Of a DNA stretch of 64,000 nucleotides, positions 42,493 to 52,553 are shown piece by piece. The position numbers and the translations under genes were made by a program. The first letter of the stretch is position 1. Each line of letters starts with the position of its first letter. The DNA comes from Rachicladosporium sp. CCFEE 5018 (lineage: Eukaryota; Ascomycota; Dothideomycetes; Cladosporiales; Cladosporiaceae). The notes below the pieces were generated by a model, which searched no databases, was not told the DNA's origin, and saw nothing but the letters and a program-made list of their open reading frames with translations. Location of the stretch: NCBI GenBank assembly GCA_002077045.2, contig KZ111146.1:1064215-1128214 (forward strand), written 5' to 3'.

Positions 42493-43899
42493 ATGGGCCA
42501 AGACGCCTCCGAGCTGATTGTACCTTTCCTGGGCGCTTTACAAGCTTCAGTTGCTGTCTTGCTCACTATCTTCGCCGGCGTTGTAGCTTCTCAATTTCAG
42601 CTCATTGGCGAGACATCATCGAAGGAGATTTCAAAAGTGTGCGTGAGGCTGTTCCTGCCGGCATTGTTGCTTGTCAATGTCGGGTCAGAGCTGCATCTCG
42701 ACACAGTAAGTATCCCTGTCAGGGCAAGCCGAGCGTACAATCATGCCACTGACGGTCACAGGGTATCCGATATGTCCCAATCCTCATCTGGAGCATGGCT
42801 TACCAGCTTGTTTCCTTGCTGTTCGGCTTGGGATTGACAAGACTCTTCAGAATGCCATCCTGGATCACCCCAGCGTTGGCGTTCAACAACACCACTAGCT
42901 TACCCTTGCTTCTGGTGCAAGCTCTAGACGCTGCGGGAATCCTCGACAGCATCGACAGCTCGTCCGGCGTCGTCGACCGCGCTAAGAGCTATTTCCTGGT
43001 GAACGCGATGATCAGCAACTCGCTGACTTTTGCTCTTGGGCCAAAGTTCCTTGACTGCTCCGAAGACATGGATGCTTCGGAGCGCAAGGGAGAAGACCAC
43101 CCTGGAGAAGATCCAGATGAGATTCTTGAGTCTCAGATCCGCGAAGCTTCGCAAACGAATGAAGAGACCTCGCTTCTTCCTCGCCCTGTAGCACGAGGCA
43201 TCACTCGCGCAACTCTCAAGACCTCGTCCAAGTGGCACGCCTTGTACGACCCACTGCCTCACTGGGCGCAAGACACGCTTCTGTTTCTCTACCAATTCGT
43301 CAATCCGCCCGTCATCGGTGCTATCCTTGGCGCGCTCATTGGTCTGACTCCATCCTTGCACCGCCTCTTCTTCTCCACTCAGGACGAAGGTGGCTACCTG
43401 AATGCCTGGCTCACCTCTGCTCTCCGGAACGTCGGAGATCTGTTTGCCGCTCTTCAAGTCATAGTCGTTGGCATCAAGCTGTCGACCGCAATGCTGAAGT
43501 GGAAGAAAGGCGAGGCTTCGGGTACGATGCCCTGGGGTCCCTTTGTGTTGGTCTCGATTGTGAGGTTCGTAGTCTGGCCGGCAATCTCGATTCCGGTGAT
43601 TCACGTTCTGGCCACAAAGACAGGCACGCTGAGCGAAGATCCGATGCTGTGGTTTGCCATGATGTTGATGCCTACTGGCCCGCCGGCTCTGAGCCTGACA
43701 GCCATGGCCGATACATATGGGGCCGAGGAAGAGGAGAGAATGAGCATCGCGAAGTTTCTGACGGTGAGAGCCTACTGCTGATCGATGATGTGAGCACACA
43801 CTAATAGGAGCACGCTAGGTGTCTTACGCAATATCACCACTGATCTGCTTCGCGGTTGTCGGCAGCCTGAAGGCGTCTCAGGCTGCTGCTTCTGCGTAA
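42493..43899 (+). CDS. Auxin-efflux-carrier-type transporter (copy B)
   Basis: Exons 42493-42705, 42762-43763 and 43819-43899, 431 residues. Exon and intron lengths equal those of A. Most changes are conservative (Ile/Leu, Val/Ile) within helices. Confidence 0.87.
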
Positions 43900-44407
43900 A
43901 TTGAAAGGTCTTCCTACCACCGCAGCTACTTCAGGGCTCTACAAGGGTGCCATGATACAGTAGGCACTGCTGTCCTTGTCTTCCTCTTGCGCGTCGCGAA
44001 CTGAACGTATAATTCACATGCTACTCTGCAAAGTTCCTTTCACTTCACTTTCCTCCGGAACCCTACTAGCGCCACGCTAAAGAACCCTCAAGGCAGACTT
44101 TTCGCCTCAGAACACGACGCTAAACCCCTTTGCGACAATCAGACACATTCACAAGCCGAAAAGTGAAGTATTTGGCAATGTGAAGGACAGAGGTCTAGCA
44201 AGTGGCATGCGGACTGTCGCTGGATGGACTATTTAATAGTTCTTGGCTACACTGGATCGTGAGATCACTCATACTCTTGCAACCTCTTCTTCGACAGCGC
44301 CTCCGATCCGACTACTCCTCCTAGGACACCTCCTTGTACAACACTCTGCTCTACCCTTATGACCACAATATACTACTATACAAACCCGGGTCAAAAGTAC
44401 AACTAGG
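43900..44407. other. Tandem intergenic region (B)
   Basis: About 508 nt, alignable to 20369-20877 with scattered differences. No feature recognised. Confidence 0.4.
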
Positions 44408-46027
44408 ATGGCGACCTCATCTACCGCCGACAGTCTCCACGGCTCCAAGCAATGCACCACGCCTACGACAAACATGTCCAACCGCAAGAAGATCATCTCG
44501 CTTGAGAGCCTGGCAGACAATCCAGCCCTTAAGCAGACGAGACCCATAGCCATGGACTTCGACGGTCTGCTGCGCCAGTGTACCGAGGCGTTCAAGACTT
44601 CGTTCTGCCCTACATCGATCTGGCAGACCCCAGCCTACGAGAAACTCGAGAATCAAGCCGACTCACTCGTTGGCGCCCTGCGCAACATGAAGAATGGCCT
44701 CCACAAGCACATGACTTCGCATCTTGTCAACGACCTCAAGCTGCATGACATGGCGATAGATTTGTACGAGATACTACTACTTATCAAGAACGTCGATACT
44801 CGATCGCCGCGTGAGAGGATGCGCGAGGCTATGGGTCACCATATGGTCGATCTCCCTCTGCCCAGCGCTACGATGGTGGACTCGGTTGCGGGTCTCGAGG
44901 AGATGTTGGTGGCTATCGTTGAAGGCGCAAAGCGTACAGGTGACAATCCGGATCTTAGCGTCGATGCTGAGGGTCGTGAGCTGGGATGTGATGGGACAAT
45001 CTCGATGATTCAAATCTTCGTCGGCTCCCTCGACCATGCCTACCTGGTTGACGTCGCTACTCTCGGCGCTGCGGTCTTCACTACCACCACGGCCATCGAC
45101 GACGATCAGGTCTCTCTCAAGTCCATCCTCGAAGACTCGGATCGCAAAAAGGTCATGTTCGACTGCCGTGGCGATGCCGAAGCTCTCTACGCGCTCTACG
45201 GCATTACTCTGCGTGGCATTCATGACATCCAACTGATGGATATCGTTACTAGGAACAAGGGCAAGTCGCGCGCGAGCTTGAAGGGAATGAAGCAAGTGAC
45301 TACCCAGCGTCTCCAGAATATTATTATAGCGAACGACACCTTGTCCCGCTTCGAAGCCGTCAAGTATTGGGGCGTCGTCGCGATTCAGCACGGATTCGAC
45401 GTCGCAGAGTCAGAGCACGAATTCTACGACGGCGAATGGAAGGCGAGAGACAAGGTTCTCGCGAAGAAGAAGTCCGATGCTGATCGCTTGTTGGCTCAGG
45501 AGATCGCTGCAAACGTCTACAGGTGCGAGCGCGAGCTGGCTGAGAGATTGCGTCTCGATGAATTCGAGGCTCCGGAATCCAACAACAGCGAACCAAGCTC
45601 TTCGGACACATCTACGAACGGCATGAAAAATGACAGCCCAGTCGCAGTTGGCGCTGAAGGCTCTCCAATCTCGTCTACCAGCAGTCCAACCCACATTGCT
45701 TCGGACGCCATAGCTCCCCTCCGTACCACGGAAGTCCCAACCTTCACCCCACCAACCGATCCCTTCACCATCCGCGCGCTTCCCGAGTCGCTCGTAGCCT
45801 ACGCCACCAACGACGTTGCTTACCTGCTAATCCTCTACGACCACTTCGCCACGCATAGACTCATGACTGATGCGGCTGCGGACATCATCAAGCAGGAGAC
45901 GCTGGACCGCTTGAAACTGTCGCGCATGCCCGGCGGGTATAAGAAGAACTCGAAGCTGGCTATGAATAAGGTGTCGCCTGAGCTGAAGGCGTTCAACAAT
46001 GGGGTAGTGGAGGAGACGGACGAGTGA
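44408..46027 (+). CDS. 3'-5' exonuclease domain protein (intact, copy B)
   Basis: Single exon, 539 residues. It resembles fungal RNase-D/Werner-type 3'-5' exonucleases of the DEDD superfamily. Segments AYLVDVATLG, VMFDCRGDAEALYALYGITL with GIHDIQLMDI, and YATNDVAYLLILYD correspond to the exonuclease motifs, the last with the YxxxD spacing. The first motif has D-V-A rather than the canonical D-x-E, so activity is uncertain. A Ser/Thr/Pro-rich low-complexity insert (about residues 390-450) lies between motifs II and III. Substrate unknown. The relic at 4402-4745 derives from this family. Confidence 0.78.
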   Translation: MATSSTADSLHGSKQCTTPTTNMSNRKKIISLESLADNPALKQTRPIAMDFDGLLRQCTEAFKTSFCPTSIWQTPAYEKLENQADSLVGALRNMKNGLHKHMTSHLVNDLKLHDMAIDLYEILLLIKNVDTRSPRERMREAMGHHMVDLPLPSATMVDSVAGLEEMLVAIVEGAKRTGDNPDLSVDAEGRELGCDGTISMIQIFVGSLDHAYLVDVATLGAAVFTTTTAIDDDQVSLKSILEDSDRKKVMFDCRGDAEALYALYGITLRGIHDIQLMDIVTRNKGKSRASLKGMKQVTTQRLQNIIIANDTLSRFEAVKYWGVVAIQHGFDVAESEHEFYDGEWKARDKVLAKKKSDADRLLAQEIAANVYRCERELAERLRLDEFEAPESNNSEPSSSDTSTNGMKNDSPVAVGAEGSPISSTSSPTHIASDAIAPLRTTEVPTFTPPTDPFTIRALPESLVAYATNDVAYLLILYDHFATHRLMTDAAADIIKQETLDRLKLSRMPGGYKKNSKLAMNKVSPELKAFNNGVVEETDE

Positions 46028-46349
46028 CGACGAGACTCTGACTTTGGCAAGATAATGAGCGAAACACTGTCATTGCTGGTGGGAGGTTGTTGTACCAGAA
46101 GCCATGGCGTAGTGTCGATTGGAGTGGAGTGGCTTGTGCACAGTATCATCACGAACACAAGTTGGAACGACTGGGGAGGTCCAGTGAGGTGATTGGAGCC
46201 TGGGAGCTGAGGGACACGGAGTACAGTAGTCATCACTAGAAATTGAACATCAAATGAAAGCAAAAACTCCTTCACATCTGCTCGATACGTCTCCTGCTAA
46301 CTGTCAACCTCCCACGGCCTTACTTGGTACATCCTGTCGCGGACATGAT

Positions 46350-46646
46350 CTAGAATCGATACCTCCTTCCGAAAACCCCCAGATCATTATGACCAGGCCC
46401 CATGCACCTCCCCGGAATCCTGTATCTCGGTCCCCCGAAGAAGTCCGGCTGATAGTAGTTGTTGCCATTCTGATAGTAGTGTTGGAGGCCCATATAGTGG
46501 CGTCCTTGCGCAACACCAGAATGGCCCCAGACGCCTGGTCTGTCGTCCCTGTAGAAGGTACGCCCCTCGGGGTACTGCTTGAGATAGGGCGGCTCGTACA
46601 CCGATCGATGCCACATCTCGCGCAGCTGGTCCCAGGACGAAGACAT
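46350..46646 (-). CDS. Small conserved ORF, 98 aa (B)
   Basis: Homeolog of 22748-23023 with seven extra residues near HYMGL. No known family. The retained frame across a 21-nt length change is the only evidence for coding. Confidence 0.4.
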   Translation of the reverse strand: MSSSWDQLREMWHRSVYEPPYLKQYPEGRTFYRDDRPGVWGHSGVAQGRHYMGLQHYYQNGNNYYQPDFFGGPRYRIPGRCMGPGHNDLGVFGRRYRF

Positions 46647-47111
46647 GTGAGCGGATGCGGATGCGGTTCTTAGCGGAGGTAAGTGTGAGGGGAGGTTAGC
46701 TGAGCCGAGCTGGGATTTAGGCTTGATGAGTCGAGGGAATTGGGCAGACCTTTGATGGACGGAGATAGTCGAAGGATTGATGGTAGAGTTGCAAGGCCGG
46801 GATCTGATCGGGAGGTATGCAGGAAGTTATATAGTGCTGCGCGCTTGGTGACCATATGCCGCAACAGTCGCTGATCTTAGCGATGAGAGTGCGTGCGTGT
46901 CTTTCTCGCACGGCGCGACGGGCGGCACGGTGTGTTCCATTGCCTGTTAGCTGGAAGTCGCGCGTAAGGCGATCGAAAGGGTGAAAGGGGATCAAAGGCC
47001 AGCCAGATGCGTGGCGATGAGTCTCAGATGCGCAAAATTTCAAATATTTGCAGTCGGAAAGCAGTCATGTACGTCAAACTCCAAATTATCCAGTGAGCTT
47101 GATAGCTTCGA
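46647..47111. other. Intergenic region (B)
   Basis: About 465 nt, diverged from A. No feature recognised. Confidence 0.4.
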
Positions 47112-47766
47112 TCACTTCTTCCCGCCTCCGCCAGCCTTGCCGTCGTCATTGCCTTGGTCATCATCGTCCTGACCTCCGCCGCCCTGCTGCGCAGCCATCA
47201 TGGCCTGCATTGCTTGCATCGCTCGCATGTGCTCCATCTGCTGCGCAGCCTGCATAGCTCGCATGGCCTGCCCATCCCATCATAAACCCGGGACCCATCG
47301 CGCCCCAAGGTCCAGACATGCCGCCGGGTCCCATCACGGTCACGTCGGGGCATGCCATGAATCCCGCACCCATCATGAAGCCGCCTCCTCCACCCATACC
47401 CGGCATACCCATACCCGGCATGCCCATACCAGGCATGCCCATACCCGGCATGCCCATAACGGGCATACCCATACCGCCTGCTCCGCCGCCCATGTCTGGA
47501 GGCTGCATCGAACCCATAGGTCCTCCACCGCCCATGCCCGGAGGCTGCGTCGTGTTTCTACCTCCTCCACCACCTTGACTTTGCAATGCGTCGCGGATCG
47601 CCCCCTTAGCAGCTTTGATCTCCTGGGCCCAAGGGTGCTGAGACACGGGTATGCCATTCTGCTTCATGTGTATGACATCCTCGATGAGGTCTGGCGGAAG
47701 GCCGCTGGCTTGGCTGGCGGTTGCCACTAGTCCAGGGTCCATGCCTGGGTATCGACCGGTAGACAT
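47112..47766 (-). pseudogene. Gly/Met-repeat protein with frameshift (copy B)
   Basis: Homeolog of 23472-24155. An extra C in a C-run (CCCATCCCATC against CCCATCCATC, about 47276) shifts the frame after GPGFMMG. The shifted frame runs on into an Ala/Arg/Ser-rich tail beyond 47161. The original Met/Gln helix and acidic tail remain readable in the other frame down to the stop at 47112. There are fewer GMGMP units than in A. A homopolymer error in the assembly is a real alternative. Confidence 0.6.
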
Positions 47767-48446
47767 GGGGACGTATCTGTTACGCTGTTGATGTTGGTTC
47801 CGATGATGAACGTCCAAGGAGAGATGATAGATTTGTGGAGAGGGTAGATGAGTAGGAAGTGTAGAGATCATCTGATGGAGCGCAATCTTGGAGAACTGGG
47901 ATCTCCTATCGTCAGGGACCGCGACTTCTCCGTGCTTTGCCGTTGTACAATGTCTTGACTGCTGCATGGCAATTGCGTGACAGCAAGCAAGCGAAACCAG
48001 TCACCATTTCGGTGATCCTGTAGTACGTGTCTGTATCTCAAGTCGATGCGGCTGCTGCAGTATCATTCAAATGCTACCAGACAACCTGGAATAGTCGCAA
48101 TGCCTTGTCTTAAGTGCTATACTTCCGTTCCGATGGAGGAAGATCTGCATGTCTACGCAGTGAACCATGCAGCAGCGTTCGTCCAGCGTCTCAGTGCAAC
48201 GTCTTCCCTCTCTCCAGGTCCACGTACGTGCGCAGGTAGTCAGGGCTGATAGTACGGACTCGTCATCCGGAATTCGTCATCTGTACGGCCGGACACAGCC
48301 TAAGTCAGTCAATGCTCGCCGTTGCAGATCTAAATGAGCCGTTTGTGGCCTCTGGAGCCATTATCACATTTGCGCAGTTGGTAAGCGTTGTGTGCAACCT
48401 TGCGGCGCATGTCCTCGGCCGCAAGCATCTCTCCGTCTACATTTGA
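47767..48446. other. Intergenic region (B)
   Basis: About 680 nt, matching 24156-24837. No supported gene. Confidence 0.4.
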
Positions 48447-50028
48447 CTAAGACGATCTATATGTCGTCCCGTCCGCCCTCTTATAGATCGTCGAGTCGGA
48501 TGTCAATGGACCCCGAGATCCGTACAGCATATCGCTGATGGATGTGTTTTGCGATTGCTCTGCAGCATCCACCACGAGCCCAGCGCTCGGGCAAGGGAGA
48601 TTCCACGTACCTAAGTCCTCGCCTACGCCTGACCCGATCGGATTTGGATCTGGCTCTCCGCCAGGCAAACCCGGTTCAGACAGCAAAGCAGCGACGTCTT
48701 GCCCGTCTGTAAGACTGAAGGCACCAAGATCTGCATCTTGTCCTTCGAGGGGCATACCGTACTGCGGAGGTCGGGAGTCGAGGAGCGCGGGGATTTGCTC
48801 GGTGTTGTCGAAGCGAGCGTTGTCGCTGATGCCTACGAGGGGACTGTTCGTGGCCGAAATGGACGCGAATTCCTGACTTGATGTCAGCAGTTCGCTCTCG
48901 CTACGTGTATGGACTTTCCCAGTGATCCCATCGATGGTCGCGGACAGCGTCACACTGCGGTGGATTGCAGATTGTGGGGTTGTCGCGCGTAGGAGAGGTG
49001 ATCGGGAGTGCTGGGCTCGATGTTCCGGAGCCATATGTAGAGTCTGGTGTCGCAACGCGCTTTGGATGGAAGTTACTGACAGATTCGACCATCTTGTCGC
49101 CTCGCACTTTGACCTCTCTATCTCTTAGCTTTCGCATCAGATTGAGGAATTGACTGTTCTGGAACTTGTCCGACATATTGTTCTCGACCTTCTCTAGCAG
49201 GTCCTGCGCAGTTGCAGCTAGTGCATCGTCATCTCTGCCATCATCCTCCCGCTGTTCCTGTTCCGGGTTCTGCACATTTGCAATGATCCCGCCCGCCGAG
49301 TGTTCTAGGCTATGCACTGCCTCTACATCCTGCATGGTCACGTGTGTGCGATCACCCGACGATTGGAGGACATTGTCCACCACAGCTTCCGTCTGCACAG
49401 CGTTCTCTTGCATATCCAGCGAAACTTCGGCATCTGTCATCATGTCGTCCCTCGCCAGATCGAACGCTCGTTCGAATGCAGCCTCGTCGAAGTCCTCAGT
49501 CACAGCAGCCTTGCCCTTGCCTTGCACGATTGGAGCAAATGCCGGTTGAGCGAAGTTGCTGCGGAACCCAGGTGGGCCGTATCGCGCATTCTGCTGAAAC
49601 GCCTGGGGCGAAGCGGCCGCCATCTGTTGGGCTCGCAATGGCATCGGCTTGGAGTGCATGCGAAGCTCTTGCGACCAATTCGCTGCATCGGGCATGGGTC
49701 TCGTCCTCCCCTGCTGTACCGACGGCGTCTGGAGACTCATTTGGCTGAAGTCTGCCGCCCATGATGGCGCCTGTGGGACCGGCTCCGGAAAGTGTTGCTG
49801 ACCAGGGAGAGGACCATAGTTGTACTGTTGGAATTGATCCAACGGTACACCAGCTTGAAATGCCTCAAACTCAGCGTCCATGTGGGCGACATTTGGATCA
49901 TGTGAGCGGAAGCCTTGGGCTGGTCGGTGTCTTGAGACGAGGCGATCCTGTTGTAACGTTCGGTCATGTTGTGTTGACTGCTTGAACTGCTGTAGAGCGT
50001 TTGAGGGCCCGCAGAGTGCTTCCGCCAT
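48447..50028 (-). CDS. pex20: Peroxin PEX20, PTS2 co-receptor (copy B)
   Basis: The same two-part structure as A, with first frame 50028-48901 and second frame ending at 48447, and the same putative 55-nt intron. Cys6 and the WxxxF motif are kept. Replacements are few in the N-terminal part and more frequent in the C-terminal frame. Confidence 0.72.
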
Positions 50029-50394
50029 GGTCGCGGATCGAGATGAGAGCGACCTACAGGTGTGTCGCTAGAAGGAAGAGGCTTTAACGCAAATGGGAAG
50101 AAGAGGTAACATATAACCGCTTGCCACGGGAGCATGCACGTGAAGTCCTGTCGGAGCACATGTCATCGTGCTGGCTGGGCCGAGGCTCGCGGAAGGCGCT
50201 GAGCTTTATATGATTATCTTATCTCATCTAATCTCCAAGCTTCGCAGGGAAGGTCAAGCGAGGAAACATGGCAATGTTGATCGCATGCGACCTTGACTGA
50301 ACAATCATACACAGCAATCATGGTAAGACAAAACTGTCCAAAATCGCAAGATCTGGTATTGACGATACATAGACGCAAGTAATATCAAGCTCAG
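50029..50394. other. PEX20/SEC13 divergent region (B)
   Basis: Equivalent of 26420-26785. The CATG-GTAAGA donor of the unresolved SEC13 exon 1 is conserved. Confidence 0.4.
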
Positions 50395-51400
50395 GTCATG
50401 ATGACATGATTGTGCGTCCACTTCCTCCTTCCCGGATACTCAGTACAGCCAGCTTACAATCATCAGCACGATGCGGTCCTCGACTACTACGGTCGACGTC
50501 TCGCAACATGCTCGTCTGACAAGACGATCAAGATCTATGAGATAGAAGGCGATCAACATCGGCTGACGGAAACGCTGAAAGGGTAAGAGTCATCGAATCC
50601 TGGCTCACTCATAAATGTCCACTCGCTGATCGCAGTGCAGCCACGAAGGAGCAGTATGGTGCACATCCTGGGCCCATCCGAAATACGGCACAATCCTTGC
50701 TTCCTCCTCACACGATGGTCGGATCCTCATCTGGCGAGAACAACCTGCAAACCAATGGCAACGGATCTACGAATTCACTCTTCACACCGCCTCCGTCAAT
50801 ATCGTTGCTTGGAGTCCTGTAGAAACGGGATGTCACTTAGCGGCAGCGAGCAGCGATGGCAGTGTGAGCGTGCTGAGCTTCGAGAACAACACCTTCCAAC
50901 ATACCATCTTTCAGGCGCATGGCATGGGCGTGAACGCTGTGAGCTGGAGTCCGGCGCTTGTGCCCGGTGGCTTGATGAGCGCAGCGACCGGTGGGCAGAC
51001 AGCGATCGTGCGAAGGTTCGTGACTGGAGGCGCCGACAATGCGGTGAAGATCTGGAGTCACAACGCTGCAACGAACTCATATGACACGATCGCTACCTTG
51101 ACAGGGCACACGGACTGGGTGCGGGACGTCGCGTGGTCGCCCACACCACTCAGCAAAAGCTACATCGCCTCGGCATCGCAGGACCATACTGTGAGGATCT
51201 GGACTTGCGCGGCTGGGGCTGATCAGGCGGACTCGGCGAGCTGGAAGAGCGAGGTGCTGGAGTTCGAGACGGTGTGTTGGCGGTGTAGCTGGAGTCTGGC
51301 TGGGAATGTGCTGGCGGTCAGTGGAGGCGACAATAGGGTCACGCTGTGGAAGGAGAAGGTGAGAGGAGGGTGGGAGTGTGTGAGGACTATTGAGGAGTAG
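50395..51400 (+). CDS. sec13: SEC13, COPII coat and nuclear-pore protein (B)
   Basis: Exons 50395-50411 (17 nt, GHDDMI), 50467-50582 and 50641-51400. The acceptor before the second exon is CATCAG here and AACCAG in A. Differences from A stop at 51334-51335; beyond that the copies are identical. Confidence 0.88.
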
Positions 51401-52553
51401 ATTCTGCGTGAAGCATCGGCGTCTGAACTTGGAGGAGCAGTGAAGTCACTGCTGGCCAAAGTACCACAACGCACTGTGCACGACGCATCGGCGAATGCCG
51501 TAATGAAGCATGCCTTACTGCGCATTGGTCTCAGAACTTCAACCGAAGCTCGACTTAGACATACGACTGGCCGCAAAATGTGGCTCGAACGATTTGTCTC
51601 GATCACTCATGTAGTGTAGTTCGCTAAACCTAGAGCACCTTCGCCTTAGTCAGCATCGAAGTACCATCGTGCCTGCCCAATACGAGTTACTTCTGCATCC
51701 TAGCGGTAACAATTACTTCACTCAATCACGCTTCGACCGCGTTTCCGTGACATTTCCATGAATCGATGACAGCGTCCTGTGTGGTATCACTCGTTGATAG
51801 TATTGCTGTTGCCTGTCTGTACGCACATCGCGCGAGCACAGGGCGTCGGGCTGTGCATCCAGCACCCTGTCATTCTCCTTCCCTATAGATCACGCAACAC
51901 ATCAGCCCATCTACATCCCGTGGACGCGTAACTCATTGCCCTCCACTCCAAGCCAAGCGACCATCACCGTGCTGCGCAAATGCAGCCAAACGAAGCGCAA
52001 CGCAGCGCTCCACCGAGTGTAACCACACCACCCCCGTCAGCCACGCGAGCACAAGGTTCCTAAGCTCACACCGCGCAGCTTAGGCAGCAAGTTGCGAACT
52101 TCACACTTCGCAGGATTCGCTTCTAAACCTCGTATGGTCTGTGTGTGAGATCCGCATCTGCTGTTCGAGAGTCCGAACGGACCAATCGGAGTCAGACAAA
52201 GAAATGGAGACTACAATATCAACGCCCTGTCGGGGCATTGGGAGGGTAGGCAGTCGCATTCGGTGCATTGAGCTTTGATTCGAACGAGGCTCAGACTGCG
52301 GAGTGTGTATTTGCGGTTCACGCAATGACTATCGTGGTAATGGACGTAAGGTGATAAGTATCGTGTCTCTTCTGTCTCGTTTCGTGTTCTATCTGTGTTC
52401 ATACCAGCAAGTGGAAAGACAGTCTCACGGGCAATTCCCTCACCTTGGCGATACAACAAAGGACTCCGACTCCTTCGACCTTACACTCCACTCTCGTCGA
52501 CGATCTACCCTCCTCTGCCATAACAACACAACGGCCCATCGCACCTTTCCACC
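51401..52553. other. SEC13-LARP1 intergenic region (B)
   Basis: Identical to 27790-28942 by eye. No RNA gene or ORF supported. Confidence 0.45.
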
